A stretch of 64,000 bases of DNA from Acanthochlamys bracteata (lineage: Eukaryota > Streptophyta > Magnoliopsida > Pandanales > Velloziaceae). The stretch covers positions 744,001 through 808,000 of the forward strand of contig CM034131.1 in NCBI GenBank assembly GCA_019914995.1. Direction: 5' to 3'. Of this stretch, positions 1-12,600 are shown in pieces; position 1 is the stretch's first letter; each line of letters begins with the position of its first letter. Under the pieces are notes generated by a model. It saw nothing but the letters and a program-made list of their open reading frames with translations. It did no database searches and was not told the origin of the DNA. Both the position numbers and the translations under genes were made by a program.

Positions 1-299
1 TATAACAGCATTTACCAGGCACAAGCACATCATGAGGCTGTTGCTTCTTAGCCACTTGCAATCATATAAAGAAAGAAATCAGATGATATGCAAGGTGCAG
101 TTACAAAAACACAGGCGCACGAAGGAAGAAGTAGGAGAGTAAGGAAGCCTGCCTTGATATGCAAAACATGTTCCAGATGTATGCCTTAAGGGTAGACTGG
201 AGCAAGGGTGCCTAGGGAGATTCAGACGCACCTAGGAATTCCTGGAGACAAGAGTCCAGTGGGGTCTTATATCAAAGTTCTACTTTAGTTGAAGTTCAG

Positions 300-364
300 G
301 AGAGTTGTATTAGCATTTACAACTCTCATTTTCCTTGTAGGAGTTGCAGTAGCTTTGCAACTCC
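300..364. repeat. Two adjacent perfect stem-loops in LTR-like DNA
   Basis: Positions 300-309 (GAGAGTTGTA) pair perfectly with 318-327 across an 8-nt loop. Positions 340-348 (GGAGTTGCA) pair perfectly with 356-364 across a 7-nt loop. A TATA-like CTATAAATAAA follows at about 388-398. The context (1-535) resembles a Ty1/copia-type LTR in composition and in having a TATA box downstream of structured sequence, but I could not fix TG...CA ends or a target duplication, so the LTR call is inference. Confidence 0.5.
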
Positions 365-1100
365 TTGCTTGCCTTAGGATATGCAAGCTATAAATAAATC
401 CTTGTATTAGGTATTAGGCATAGATGAATTATAAGTTTACTCCCTTTAACTTCCTTAGTTTAGCTGTAGTCATTACTGATGGTGCATCATCAGAGTGATT
501 GAGTGAATAAAATTCTAGATAACAGTAACAGAACTCAGATTCTTTTATAAGGACTACAGTACTTAATATCATTCAAAACCAATAGTAGTATTTCGTGAAA
601 GAAAAATACGATAAAGAACATGTCTTGAATTACCTTAAATTGTGGAAGCCTCTTTTTCACTCTTGATAACGTGAAGAAGCCTGCACTTCTAAGAAAAGAA
701 GACCCTTAGCTATCAGGGGTCCCCAAAAAATGTAGAAGAGACACAAAAAGTCCCACAAAACCACACCTAATTTAGAAACCTTTCTCTCAAAGCAAAACCT
801 TTCAGGTACTTACCTAGGAAATTAATTTCGTTCTTCATTTGGCAGCTGCAGTTTAAAAGCATATAGAATGAGAGCTGAATCTTTAGTTTGCAAGATTCCT
901 CCCAAGGAAAAGCCATAGGCAAATGGGAAACATGCTCATCCAACTGAACACCAACCAAAAAAACTCTAAGATTCTCATTCATGGTGAACGATCTCTTGCA
1001 GTTTCATCCCAATACTAATGCACAAGGCAAATGATGTCAATGCATCTAATGCTAACTGTAATAGCTTGATTTGTGATGGGCTAGACTAAGCCATAGTTGG
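365..1100. other. Non-genic stretch, nothing firmly identified
   Basis: No gene is recognised here. A 71-codon open frame on the minus strand (982 to 767) has a possible donor (GGTAAGTACC, minus strand, near 815) but matches no family I know and has no convincing upstream exon. It may be the decayed end of a gene or transposon. Confidence 0.35.
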
Positions 1101-1109
1101 AGATAAGTA

Positions 1110-4100
1110 CCCTAACATGCAATATTCTCTTTCTTTTTATTTTCTTCTCCTTATCTTCTTCCCTCTTCTCATTCCCGTAGCTCTCACCCGAGCGCCTCCT
1201 GGTGCGGCTCTTCTCGCCGGCCTGCGGTCTTCCTTCCGGCGCTCATCTCTTTCCTTACCGCCGGCATCTTTCTTCTCCGTCGACGTCTCCTCGCCGCTAG
1301 CTCTTGAACGACCTCTCCATTCGCGCCGGCATAACCTTGGAGTTTCGCCGGGTGTTTCTCCGGCGATTCGTCGATGCCGACCTTCTAAAATCCTTCCTCT
1401 TGGCCTGTTTTAGCTTTTTCCTCTTTCAATTTTAATGATTCCGACCAAGGCGTGTGATTCAAAAAGAGTTTTCCGTCGGATATTATTTTGCCGATTTCGG
1501 CCGCCGGCGTTCTCCTTTGGCTTCACCGTCCCTCTTATTGGATTCTGTTATTATTGTTGCCTCTTTACCGCCTGAATGCCCCTTTAGCCGAAGTTCGCCG
1601 GAACCCTAATTTTCGCCGGAATCCGGTGAGCCTTCGAGACATACAGTTGAGGTGAGTTTTGCTGCTCTTTTGTGTCCTTTTTGAATTTCTGAACTTACTA
1701 TTGGGAGTTAGTCGTGATCCTATTTACCGTAGGTGTTTGGATTGAAAATCGGCAAGTTTGTCGTTATCGTGTTACGACGCCGGGTCGGACTTGGGATTGA
1801 TTGTTGATTCGGGTAAGCTTTCTAAATTTGCTAACGCTAGTATTAGTCAAGAACTATTGAGTTGATGATTGCAGACTTAAATATGTAATTATCGGATTTT
1901 TGGATTCAACGGTGCCTTACGCCGATTTGGGCTATGTTTGGATATAGATGTGTATAAGGAATGTGATTGATTTCGGTTATCGAATTAAGTATAATGGTAT
2001 TTATCTATTTTAGGATCGGACGTAACTTTGGAATCTTTGGATTGTGACTTGGTGATAACTTACGGATTTAGGTGAATTGCGTGGACCTTCAGGTGAGGGT
2101 TACTTGCATCTTTTCTTCTTAGCTTTGTCGTTAAGTTTTCAACGCAAGTAACATCTGTTTTGGAATCTCCGGCAAGACTTTGCCAATTTCAGTGCATAAT
2201 GAGATTTGATCCTCATGTCTGTGTGTGCATGCTTGCATAAGACTAAGACAGTGATAGTAATTAAGATAACGTGCTAGAAATTGATCAGATTTTATGGTTG
2301 ATAAGAATTTCATTGTTGTATGTTATACAACTAGAATTGTGATATATAAGTGCACGAGATGCATAGAATGCTCTTACACGTAAGGTATAGCATTTAACCT
2401 GGCATGAGAATTATGCATTAAATATTTTAGACATATATAAGTTATGACCTATGCTAAATATAACTATAGACCTTGGGTCTAGTATATTAGCACGCTTAGA
2501 ACTGGCATATATGCAAGAATCATGACGTAATATATTTACTTGCGACTCATAAATGGCTTAGCATGTATAGCAAGTGTATCTAGGTCTAGTGACCTGCAAG
2601 TGCATGATAGAAATAAATTGCATGCACTATTATGTATGCCATGTGGGCTTCTGCATTGGATGAATAATTTAGTGGTAAAGCATACTTTTCGAGAATGGCA
2701 ATTATCGTAATAAGATGCATGGTAGTTTTAGATATATGAGAGTGATTTTTATCCATTGTTTGCACATGAATTTCAAGCACAGAGCATGTGATATTTGTGT
2801 TCCTACATGTGCATGGACATTGGTTATGATTGAAATATATTAGAGGCTTTTAAGCCTGACTCATCATGTGAAAATGCATACGCATATGACCTATGACTAA
2901 TGCCTATAGAGGCTTGAGTTCAATTAACCTTATGCATGAACACTCGCTCTGTACGAGGACAGGCGAGTCAGGGGCTGAGATCAGGACCCCAGTGGGTGTG
3001 AGGCGGGCACCCACCTATGGCCATAGTATTGTTAGGCCCATACGCGTGGGGGCGATACCACGACCCATCCGGTCCGATCATCCGGGATGGTTGTACCTCG
3101 CCGAGGCAGGAATAGCCTGGTTGGTAGGTTGAGCTAGAAACTGGGTCTCGCTCTTTATTGTATGATTATTATCCTGATTTCTTGATCGGTGTCACGTCAT
3201 GTAGATAGATATATACGCATGCACGAAGACATATGTAGATGGTATAGACATGCATTGACATTTTATTCCATTTCGATTTTTAACAAATGATAGATCATAG
3301 ATATAAATAAGTATGCATGCATAACCATACATACATATAATCAACCTATTGATATCGGAAGACCAAAAAGTATTAGTATGCTTGATATATATATTAAATG
3401 TAATTATCTATGAATGTTTTTGGATAACTTGCTATACGGAAAACGTAAAGGTAAATGCTTGAGGTTTTAATTAAGATATACAATATATCTAGCTTACATT
3501 ACTCGCGTTCATGTGTGTATGTTGATAGCATTATAATGAGAGTTGGAGATATGGCCCTGCTTTATCACTTGATTATAAAATTCTAACTCCTTGGTGCATG
3601 ACACATGTTACATTTAGTATATTCGAGTGGATGAACTAGAGATATATTATTCGTATTAATAGACATATGCATGCATATAGATAATATCCAAATGTGTGCT
3701 TGTATATTTATCATGTGTATGAATATATAGGTGTAAGAATTAAGAAACCCTATGACATAATTATTTATTACGAGAAAAAGGTTTGTGTTGCATGTCATGC
3801 TTCCGTATCTGTTTTTATTAGAACTAGGCCGGTATGGGACGGTCTAGGACTAGATAAGGAATGATTTGATCTATCGTTGCATTTATTTCATATAGAGATA
3901 TAGAGAAACAATGATACGGTAATGCATTAGAAACTTTAAATAGTGCATCCCTGATTTATTGCCTCACTGAGACTGGGCTCAGCTTTTTCTTTCTTTGGCC
4001 TCCCCCAGTTGTTGCAGAGCTGAGTTCGAGTTAGCGGATTTTATCACGGACCTAAAAGATATAATGATGGTATGTTTAAAATGTTCCTATTTATTATTTA

Positions 4101-4290
4101 GTTGGTTCTGTAACATTCGAGGGACTGTATTATTCTTATTATTATTTGTAAATTATCAGTTTGGTATCCGAATTTGATTATGATGTTTTGAGTCGAATTT
4201 GTATTAGACTTACTAGGCTGGGCCGGGCTTGGGTTCTACTTAGGTTTGGTTTAGTCTAGTGCCGATCATGGCCTAGGTTGGGTCGTGACA
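1110..4290 (+). mobile_element. Long, 5'-unclear LTR-like repeat (copy 1), ends TCGTGACA
   Basis: This block shares several diverged but collinear segments with 55440-57651. One is around 2140-2220, a 'taacatctgtttt..ctccggca' block also found near 56515-56580. A second is around 3825-4020: 'tatgggacg', 'gatc..atcgttgcatt', 'ggtaatgcatta' and 'cctcactgagactgg'. That second block ends in a 'tttctttggcctcccccag' splice-acceptor-like tract. The last 100 bases (about 4190-4290) also match 58285-58400. The right end GGGTCGTGACA is a typical LTR-type terminus. No integrase, RT or gag frame is visible, so it looks like a solo or truncated LTR. The left boundary is approximate because no TGTCACGACCC-like partner end is found. 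The GC-richer 1180-1640 part is probably the transcribed leader of the element. Confidence 0.5.
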
Positions 4291-5509
4291 CTAACCATAG
4301 AACTGAAACAACAAATCTAGATTCCCAAATCCAGAACGCACTTCTTAGAATAAGTACTATAAAATTTAATATTTCTGCTCCTGTACTTTAGAATGCACTT
4401 CTTAGAATGCACTTCCCGTACATATTGCTTGGTGTGCAGCAGTGAGAGGAACACTAAGTTTGGATAAATTACTGATAATAGTCTTGTTCTCATGAGATTA
4501 TATTCTTTCCATGCAATTCCCACTTCCTTCCATCCTAGCTACCGCCGCCATCTCTAATCCTCTTCAATGAGATCTGTTTCCGAGACACCACAACAACAAC
4601 TGAACCTGTGGTTCTTTGCCATTGCTGATACGAAAAACTTGATCGGCGTAGAAGTAGGAGTTGTAGTGGGCTTTCCTAAAGCAGGAGAATATCGGCGAGG
4701 GGAGCGATAAGTGAAGGTGTAAGAGAAGGTGGAATGGGAACCAAGGAATAAACAACGACGGCGGCGATATTGGTGGGGGGAGCTGAGAGTGCCGTCGACG
4801 GCGGTGGAGGGGGACTGGCCCATTGTCGAAGGACAGTTTGAAGCTCGAGTAATTTGAAATGAAGAAAGGCTTTATTTGATTGTTTGTACAGGCGAAAAGC
4901 AGTTAAATGGGCTTTGATAATAAGAAGAAACATAATTGACAGAAATTAACGCCCATCAATTAAGTGGGCCTTTTGCCTGTTTAGTTAAACTATAGCTTTT
5001 CAATTATATACAGCCAAATTTTAATTTCAAACTTATATTTTTTATATTCAGTTTACCCCAACTTATTGAACTCACTCTCATCAAATTCAGTCTGAATCGA
5101 ACTCATTTTCACGTACTCACTTACTACCAATTAAAATATAACTCATTATTGTTATTATTATTCGGAGTATACATCTGTTATTTGTATTAAAAATGACATG
5201 AAATTTGTTTACATTAGCTAGAATCATTAACAAATATATTCACCAAACAAGAAGCTTCAAGGAAAAAATCAAACAATTAAGCTGAAAATATTTCAAAAAG
5301 TTTTACCCAAACAAAATTTCTCCACCCAATTTTCTCTCACGCATGGACAAATTTAACGTTGCAATTCCATCAACATCAACACAATTAAGTTAACCTCATA
5401 AATCTCTCCTACCCAATAATTCTATCTAAATAATTTATCTCAAGACGTTAATAGATTCAATCTTTGAAAGAGAATCTCAAATCACCCTTCGCTGGTTTCT
5501 GGTGCAAAA
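4291..5509. other. Intergenic; GC-richer pocket at 4540-4830 with no recognised gene
   Basis: Between the LTR-like end and the WD40 gene lies mostly AT-rich DNA that probably includes the 3' UTR of the minus-strand WD40 gene next to 5510. A GC-richer pocket at about 4540-4830 carries three overlapping minus-strand open frames of 63 to 89 codons, none recognisable. A proline/alanine-rich frame and a tyrosine-rich frame overlap, as in a frameshifted gene fragment. That reading is speculative. Confidence 0.35.
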
Positions 5510-7045
5510 TCAATACGAATCAAACTGCGGACGGCCGCCGGCACGTTCGAAATGCGTCGATGAAGATGACGAGTCATAGCTGTAATTCCCGTATTGCTGT
5601 GCCGCCGGCGGCAAGGGAATCTCAGCAACCTTCCATATCTTCACTGACTTGTCAAGACTCCCACTATACACCATCCACATAGGCATAGCTGGCGTCGGCG
5701 CTCCTCCTCCTACTCCTCCGTCACCGCCGTTACTATCATCGGCTTCAACTGCGATGCATTTCACCGGCCCAGAATGCCCCGTCAACACCGACATGCATGT
5801 ATGCTCAACTCCGTCTCGCCGCCACACGCATATCGTCTTATCGGCGGAGCCGCTGAACAACAACCCTCCGCCCGCTGCGAGACAAAGCACTGCCACTTTG
5901 TGCCCCTTCAGAGTTCCTCCATGAGCCATTCCACGTTCTTTTTCCCAGAAGTTAACAACTCCGTCAGATGAACCGCAGTAAATAATCCCTCCCGTTTTGG
6001 CCGGTGAAGTAACCGCTAGTGCAGTTACCGCGCATTCTTGCCGGAGCAGGGTTTGAGAAGGAGAATGTTGAGTCGTTGTTCGTTTCCCGGAAGAAGTTAA
6101 CTCTCTTTTCCAAACCTTAACTGTGCCGTCGGCTGAGCCGGTAAATACGAACCCGCTAAACGCAACGACGACGGCGTTAATGGCGTCGTCGTGAGCCGCG
6201 ATCGATTCTAGACATTTACAATCTGTTATTCTCCAGACCTTCAAAGTCCTATCCCAAGAACCGGAGTATAACAAACCTTGCTCCTCGTCGAGGGCCAGAC
6301 AAGAAACCGCGTCGGAGTGCTTAATCCATACACCTCCTCGCCGCCCACCCGCACGACCCTTTCGTTTCGGATCGACGTAATTTGAAGGATTTAATGAGCA
6401 CCGGATCAAATCTTTCAGGCGAGGGAGAGTTCCGGCACGCTTGTAGCTCTTTGCATCTTTAGGGGAAGCGCGCCAAACACGAATCTTTCCGTCCTGATGA
6501 CCTGAGAAAATCCTGTGATCACTGGAAGAAACAATAATAGCTTTCACTAGACCGCTCGCCGATTTAAACCCAGAATACTCTTGCTGATTTTTCCATACAC
6601 GAATATTCTTGCTATCGCTGCCGGTGTAGAGAATCCCACCGGCGGCGGCGATAGAATAAATATGTCCTTCTTCACGAACTAAAGAACCGATCAATCCGGT
6701 TCCCGGTGGAAACAAATCAGCAGAATAATTTCCCGAGCTGATGAAAAGGTTTGCAGGTGAAAGAGACCAAGGAGATGAAGAGTAAGGTGAAGATGGTTGG
6801 TTCCAGGGAGACATATCCCCTGCATTGATCGACGCAGCAGAATGAGGATGGCGGTAGCTGCTGCTGCTTCTATCGGAGAAGTAACCGACGCCAGGGCTCG
6901 TTCCTGCAGACGCGCTACTATCCCTTTGTTGTTGGTACAAGCCAGAGAAATCATCATCGCTAGCTGCGGAGTATCCGTTCATTTTCGGCGGCCGCGGAGG
7001 TGCTCCGCTTCCGCTCGATTCCCCATCAAGCACCCCTTCGTTCAT
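5510..7045 (-). CDS. JGB: JINGUBANG-like WD40-repeat protein, single exon, 511 aa
   Basis: A 511-residue intronless protein of the plant JINGUBANG/At2g26490 type. Residues 1-110 are Ser/Pro/Gly-rich and probably disordered. A seven-bladed WD40 propeller follows, with blade-ending signatures RVW at 149-151, RVW at 189-191, KVW at 269-271, KVW at 310-312, NFW at 365-367, CVW at 406-408 and KIW at 469-471. The D-x-x-I-R/K-V-W and SGS/TGS patterns recur in register. A Gly-rich insertion (about 439-449) sits inside the last blade. The tail is Ser/Tyr-rich. In Arabidopsis, JGB restrains pollen germination and tube growth and works with a TCP factor; other family members are uncharacterised, so orthology to JGB itself is inference. 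The start is the first in-frame ATG and fits a leader of about 150 nt below the TATA element. The intronless structure is typical of the family. Confidence 0.88.
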   Translation of the reverse strand: MNEGVLDGESSGSGAPPRPPKMNGYSAASDDDFSGLYQQQRDSSASAGTSPGVGYFSDRSSSSYRHPHSAASINAGDMSPWNQPSSPYSSSPWSLSPANLFISSGNYSADLFPPGTGLIGSLVREEGHIYSIAAAGGILYTGSDSKNIRVWKNQQEYSGFKSASGLVKAIIVSSSDHRIFSGHQDGKIRVWRASPKDAKSYKRAGTLPRLKDLIRCSLNPSNYVDPKRKGRAGGRRGGVWIKHSDAVSCLALDEEQGLLYSGSWDRTLKVWRITDCKCLESIAAHDDAINAVVVAFSGFVFTGSADGTVKVWKRELTSSGKRTTTQHSPSQTLLRQECAVTALAVTSPAKTGGIIYCGSSDGVVNFWEKERGMAHGGTLKGHKVAVLCLAAGGGLLFSGSADKTICVWRRDGVEHTCMSVLTGHSGPVKCIAVEADDSNGGDGGVGGGAPTPAMPMWMVYSGSLDKSVKIWKVAEIPLPPAAQQYGNYSYDSSSSSTHFERAGGRPQFDSY

Positions 7046-7214
7046 CTACTGCACGTAAATGTAAAAGTTTTTATTAGATAACCTGAATCTGTGAGCACAA
7101 TAACAGTACGATCGATAGATGTAAGAATGGAGATAACAATGGAGAGGAGAATTGGAGAAGGTGTAAGGAGGAGAGCAGCATAAGGAGAGAAGAAAAAGGA
7201 GATCCCTATCTATT

Positions 7215-7227
7215 CTATATATTTATT
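7215..7227 (-). promoter_or_regulatory. TATA box of the WD40 gene
   Basis: An ATAAATATATAGA stretch on the minus strand lies about 170-180 bases upstream of the WD40 start codon. It is the only TATA-like element close to the gene on that strand. The intervening 7046-7210 is purine-rich on the plus strand, so its transcript would be CT-rich, as in many plant leaders. Confidence 0.5.
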
Positions 7228-7374
7228 ATGTCTGTTTAAATTTGTTAACTGTTAATGTTACGTGGGGGAGAGTAATGGGGTTGGGGATCGACGTGCATGC
7301 AATCCATGCAAGAGAGAGGATTTCGGTTGACATACGTGGGAAAAAGTTGGGCGACCATTATGTGGGCCTGCTGA

Positions 7375-8060
7375 TACGTTGGGTTTAGGGCTTTGCTTAT
7401 GGGCCATAAATTGGTTCATAAGCCCATGGTTATAATAAATAATATATAAAAGGGAGGAATACGAACACTCCCTTCCCTTACGCACTCCCGAACATTTCCT
7501 GAGATGTAAGGATTGCATCACGGCACTGTCTCATCATCTTATATTTATCTCTTACGCGATTTCGGTTCAATCAAATTAGTTCATCCGAAATCCTCACCAA
7601 CATCCCAAAAACACACTATTATCGACTGTAGTTTCTGACATACTTATATATTCTCTCTTTTCTGTTCTGTTAATTTCTTTTATTTTTAATTAATTTTAAT
7701 TATCTTAATTTAACTACTTCTCTTAAGTTTTCTCATTTACTCTCTTTTCTCAACTCCCTCCCTTACTCATTCTCTCGTTTTCTTTGCTCTACCGTAGCTC
7801 TCTCAATACGTATCACTCCGTCAATCTCTCTTCGTCGGCGCGATCTCTCCATTGATTCTTCCTCGATTTCGAGCTTGTTTTCCCTCCTCGCAGATCTATC
7901 CTAGCGCGATCTCGCCTTCGAATTCGAGCAACGACGCTCGATCTTTCCGTCAATCTCTCCCTGTATAACCTGACAACTTAAGATTTCGATTTCAAGATCT
8001 GGATTTTGAGATCTCGATTTTATTCGAGATTTCGAGTTCGAAAAAATTGCTTTTTTTTAT
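7375..8060 (+). promoter_or_regulatory. Orphan promoter and leader-like block with no gene behind it
   Basis: GGGCTTT, GGGCC and GCCCATGG motifs (7375-7425) precede a clean TATATAAA at 7443-7450. A CT-rich, relatively GC-rich tract then runs from about 7470 to 8000, as in plant 5' UTRs. Short direct repeats of the 'gatttcgag/agatctcgatttt' kind occur at 7980-8040. A poly(T) run and the AT-rich repeat desert follow, and no coding exon can be found downstream. It could be the other side of a bidirectional promoter shared with the WD40 gene, the promoter of a non-coding RNA, or the 5' end of a gene broken by insertions. Confidence 0.4.
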
Positions 8061-8120
8061 TTTTTAAAAAAATGGTTGATTTGTTTTTTTTTTTTTTTTT
8101 GTTGCTGGTGTATTCAAATT

Positions 8121-8208
8121 TTTTATGGTGTATTGATTTAATTTCGTTTGTTTTATATTGTATTAGTTTGATTTGCTTATTTTATGGTGTATTGGTTTGA
8201 TTTGCTTG
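8121..8208. repeat. Three-copy tandem repeat, 29-30 bp unit
   Basis: Units at 8121-8150, 8151-8179 and 8180-8208 share the pattern TTTTAT(gg/at)TGTATT(g/a)(a/g)TTT(a/g)ATTT(c/g)(g/c)TT(t/a/g). The second and third differ at only a few positions. The unit is non-coding and AT-rich. Slightly similar sequence just upstream (8101-8120) may be a worn fourth copy. Confidence 0.75.
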
Positions 8209-9398
8209 TTTTTATTATTTTAAATTTTTTTAATACATTTTATAAATTATTATAAAATAACTTAGATTAAAATAATCTGACTATATATTATTATTATCTC
8301 GTAGATCATAGTACATGATGAGCAGTTAGTTCTCAAATAACGGTCAACATGTACTTTAAGGTTTTAGTTTTCATTAGCGTGAAACGTACAACAAACACTT
8401 CCAAAATGTTGCATATGATATAAAATATTTTAATACTTATTTCAGATTTAGAAAAAATAAATTTTCATAAAATAACTTTTTTTAAGATTAAATTTGTCCA
8501 TTTTTAAAATAAATTAAAAAATATATATTTCAGTCGAAACATGTTTTTAAGTTAACTTATTTCGCTCAAATTATAAGCACTATTAAACGATCTAATTTGT
8601 TTCGTTCAAACTTCTTCTTATGTGCTTAGAACTCTCTATCTCATATGTTTGATGCTAACTATCCTCATTATTTTAAGATTTTTATAAGTTAGGAAAATTG
8701 GTTCTGGTTTCACATGTCTTAAATTTTATGTATAATTTTATTCAAACTTATGATTTAAATAATATATTATCATTACTTGTTTGAAGAAATTAAGGATGAT
8801 TGCAAAAATGGACTAACGACATTTCAATAAAAGCCGTACAAAAGCTTGTAGCCGATTAGGAAATTTCAACTTAGATTCAAGAATAGAGTGGAAGAAAAAC
8901 TTAAAAGCTTGCCTTGATGGATAATGATTCTTCGAAGAATTGGTTAATATTTATTTTAAATACACGTAACTCTTTGAGTTTCGTAAAATTAAATTTTATG
9001 AAAATAAATTCGATAAAAAGTAAAATTCGGTAGAACTAGAGTTTTGAATAACATTTGAAATAAGTGAATTGAAATTTAAAATTAAATTTTGATAAAAACA
9101 GAGTTACGTTGTGAAAGTAAAAATAAACTTTAAATGAACAATTGAAAAACATGAAGTGATTTAATTCTAAATCTAGAAAAAAAAGTTGAGTTCTTTGTAT
9201 TTAAAGCAAATTCTTAGCAATACTTCTCACTATTAATAAAAATTTAATTTTATTTATTTATTTATTAGTAAAAAAGACAAATTATTTTTTTATTAAAAAA
9301 TTTTAAAATGTATAAATATTTTTTAAATTTTAAAAAATTTATTTGAAACAATTTCAAACGTCTTGGTTAGGTGAATGATTGATTAATAAGTGTTTAGG
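8209..9398. other. AT-rich intergenic DNA
   Basis: Strongly AT-rich with A and T runs. No gene, RNA or delimited element is visible. Confidence 0.6.
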
Positions 9399-9401
9399 TA
9401 A

Positions 9402-9653
9402 GGGCGTGTTTAACTCGATAAAAAAGTGGATGAAATGAGTTTTTTGAAAGTAAATTTAAAAATTCAAATTAAAAATTAAAAATATTTAATAAAAAATAAA
9501 ATTATATATTAATATAATATTTATAGTAATTTTTAAAAATAAGTTTTTTAAAAATTTTTATTAATAAAAAACTTTTATTTAAAATTTTGTATGTATTTTA
9601 TATTGAAAGTAAGTTTAAAAAAAAGTGAGTTTAGGGTGTTGGTAAACAAGCTC
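9402..9653. mobile_element. Tourist-like MITE, 252 bp (copy A)
   Basis: The ends read GGGCGTGTTTA... and ...GGTAAACAAGCTC, imperfect inverted repeats, and both sides are flanked by TAA (9399-9401 and 9654-9656). A 3-bp TAA/TTA target duplication is the signature of PIF/Harbinger transposition. The interior is AT-rich and non-coding and closely resembles the element at 13645-13888 in length, order and sequence. Confidence 0.8.
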
Positions 9654-9656
9654 TAA

Positions 9657-12600
9657 GCATAAATGTCCTCTCTATATTAAAAAAAATTCTAAATTTATTA
9701 CATAATATGAGAACGGGTTGAACCGGATCGGTCCAAAATATATGCTAAATTTAACTTATTATCTATATCTATTTATGGTCTTTATGTTCCAGTTTATCTT
9801 AAAATAAAAATAATCCGTTTTATTTCAGTATATGTGTTAAAAAATAGTTTAATTTTACATTACTTATTAATGATTGTGAGATAATAATCATAAAGATTTT
9901 GGGCTCAATTTTTTCATTATCAATTAATTTTAAGAAAAATCTTAAGTTCATCATAATATCGTATAAAATTTTATAAAAAATATAAAATAGAATGAATGAT
10001 GGAAAAGTATATCATAAGTAATGCCAAATTATTCAAAACATGGGAATCTTCCAACTGATCCACTTGATAAATATGAAACCAAAAAACTTGGGAACTCCAA
10101 AAACTCTCAAAACTTTTTGGTTTTGATTTTTCAAAACAAATTGCTGCAGATGGAGTTGGAATGAAAGAGACTCAATTTCAATTTTCAGATGCTTCTTATA
10201 ATAGCAACCTCTTAAGATAACGATTTCCACAAAAAGTGGAATTCAAGCCTTTTCTTTTTTTTTCCATCTTCAACTAATGTTAGCCCTTTTCAAAATTTAC
10301 GTTTATTAAAAAAGAATTGATTCAAACTTGGAGCACGATTTTTTCTTGCAACTTGTTTTTCAAAAACCATTTTTCTTCAAATTGTTTTAATCATTGACTT
10401 ATCTAATGACTCTTGTTTCGTGATCTAACACAAGTTTTTTCAGGTAGCTAACATTAAAGAATTCTTTTTCTTTTATTCATTCCTTCTGTATTCATATTTT
10501 GTTATTTTCTTTTTTTCTAAGTTTTCACATATTAAACAATATGTAATCGTGTTTTCTTTAAATTCGAGATGATTTTTTATCTTAAAATTACTTTCAAATA
10601 ATTTTCTGAATTTACATAGTTTTGTTAATTATTAAAATAATATATTTTTCTAAGTTTTTGTTGATGATGTAGGAAATGTTTGAAAGTATTTATAAATAAG
10701 AACTTTTAGAACAATAAATATTTTAAAAATATTTCAAAAACTATTTTTTATTTTTGTTTAAAATAATAAAATATTTAATAATAAAATTGTATGATATATA
10801 AAATTTATATATTTAACTTTTAAATAAATTATGTTAAATATTATAAAAGTTTATTAAAATATTGAAAAGTAAAAATATAATGAAAACACTTCAACTATTT
10901 TTTAAAAGATTTGTCACATAATAATTAATATGTAAGCTTTTCATGTAAAAAGTGGATAATAAGTTAGTTACTATTATTTGATTTCAACAACACATGTTCA
11001 TTTTTGTTGCTTTCTTTCTTCCTTCTCCAACTTAACCAATTACCTTTTTGTTCCCAAAATAAACATAAACAAAGAAATAAAATAAAATATTTTTGTGAAT
11101 AAAGTCCTCTAGGGTCTTTTCATTGAGATTTTTTCCTGATTACCAATAATTTGAAGTTTATGCTTTGTTACGTTTATGAAATTATTTTAATACTTCACGT
11201 AATGAACTTGCACTATAAAAACATTGAGGATTGAAAATGCAAAAAATTAAACGTAAAAGAAGATTGCATAATATATTATATATATTCGAGAATAGAAGCA
11301 TATTATTTTTTAGGAATATATTGAAGCACATCAATTCAATTATGTTGGTACAAAGCTTTAAAAGTGATGTTAAATATAAAAAATTATGAGTTGATAATAT
11401 GTTGAAAATTTTTAGCTTAATCAAATTGCAAATCAATTTTTATCGAATTTTATGACAAATATAAGATAATTTTTTAGATTTTTTCTATTTATGTCATTAT
11501 GATCAAAAAATCGGATTAAGATTGATTCGAGATTCGATTGATTTAAAATTTTATCCATATATTTTAAACTTATAATTTTTATATACAACGATCGAGATCA
11601 CATTTAGAATTTTATACCGATAAAATCATACTGATGTGCACGAATTTATATATATATATATATATTCAGCTTACGAACATAAAAAAATGAAAAGCAAACA
11701 AAAAGTGGACCCAAATGATAATTATAGGAAAAATCATAGCCTCCAATTATTGCAAAACTTTTTGAAGTTTCTCTATTTCTTTAATTTCATTTTATCTCCA
11801 AATAACTCTACACAACACCTGCACGCAAACCTCTTTGACCAAAAAACGAAAAAGAATGTCATTTAATCTCAAAGTTAGTGGAAATTAACAACAATTAAAC
11901 ACTACTCTATTCTAATTTTGCTATGAAGTAATTAACCAGAAAGAAAGAAAGAAGTTTAGCTAATTGAGGTAATTAAGTAAACATTAAATAATAATTTAAT
12001 CAACTTTTGAATCAAAAGTGGAAAAACTTTTAGTTCATTCTAGAAAAAAATTGTGAAAAAGAGAAAGAAAATGGAACAAGAAATGAAAATAAATATTAAT
12101 TCAAAAGGTTTTCCTTCCCTTTACGGAATCGAACTTCTGTTCTCTCTATTATATACTTTGTCAATGCTTCTCAATGACCAAATTACCCTTTCAATTCTCT
12201 TACAAACTCTTTTTAATATTTTAATTTAAAAATATAGCATTATAAACTTTTTCTACTTAGTGCATTAATTGGTAATTAAAAAATTATTTTAATAATTCCT
12301 CACCCTCTTTGATATGTATGTAATTAATCGATTTGTATTAAAAAATATTCATACATTAAGTGGATATGTATGTTAATAACAAAAGTTTGAAGAAAACATT
12401 AGTCACATGTTCAATTCTAGTTAATTAAATTTCAAAATGATTATAATTGTTTAAGGCTAATTTGTTAAGAGCACGTTGTTGAATGTAAATTTTAAATCTC
12501 AAAATTGAATCTTAAACTTTAAAAAATAAAAAAAATAAATATTTATCTATAGCTAGTTATTGCTTGGTTCTCTTTGTTGCTTGATATGAACAATTGTTTT

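Noticed and set aside
2893..3132. 79-codon frame rich in Pro and Arg inside the LTR-like repeat
   Set aside because: It sits in a repeat whose second copy does not keep the frame, and it resembles no known protein.
5464..5971. Several plus-strand frames opposite the WD40 gene
   Set aside because: All are antisense to the WD40 coding exon with no independent support.
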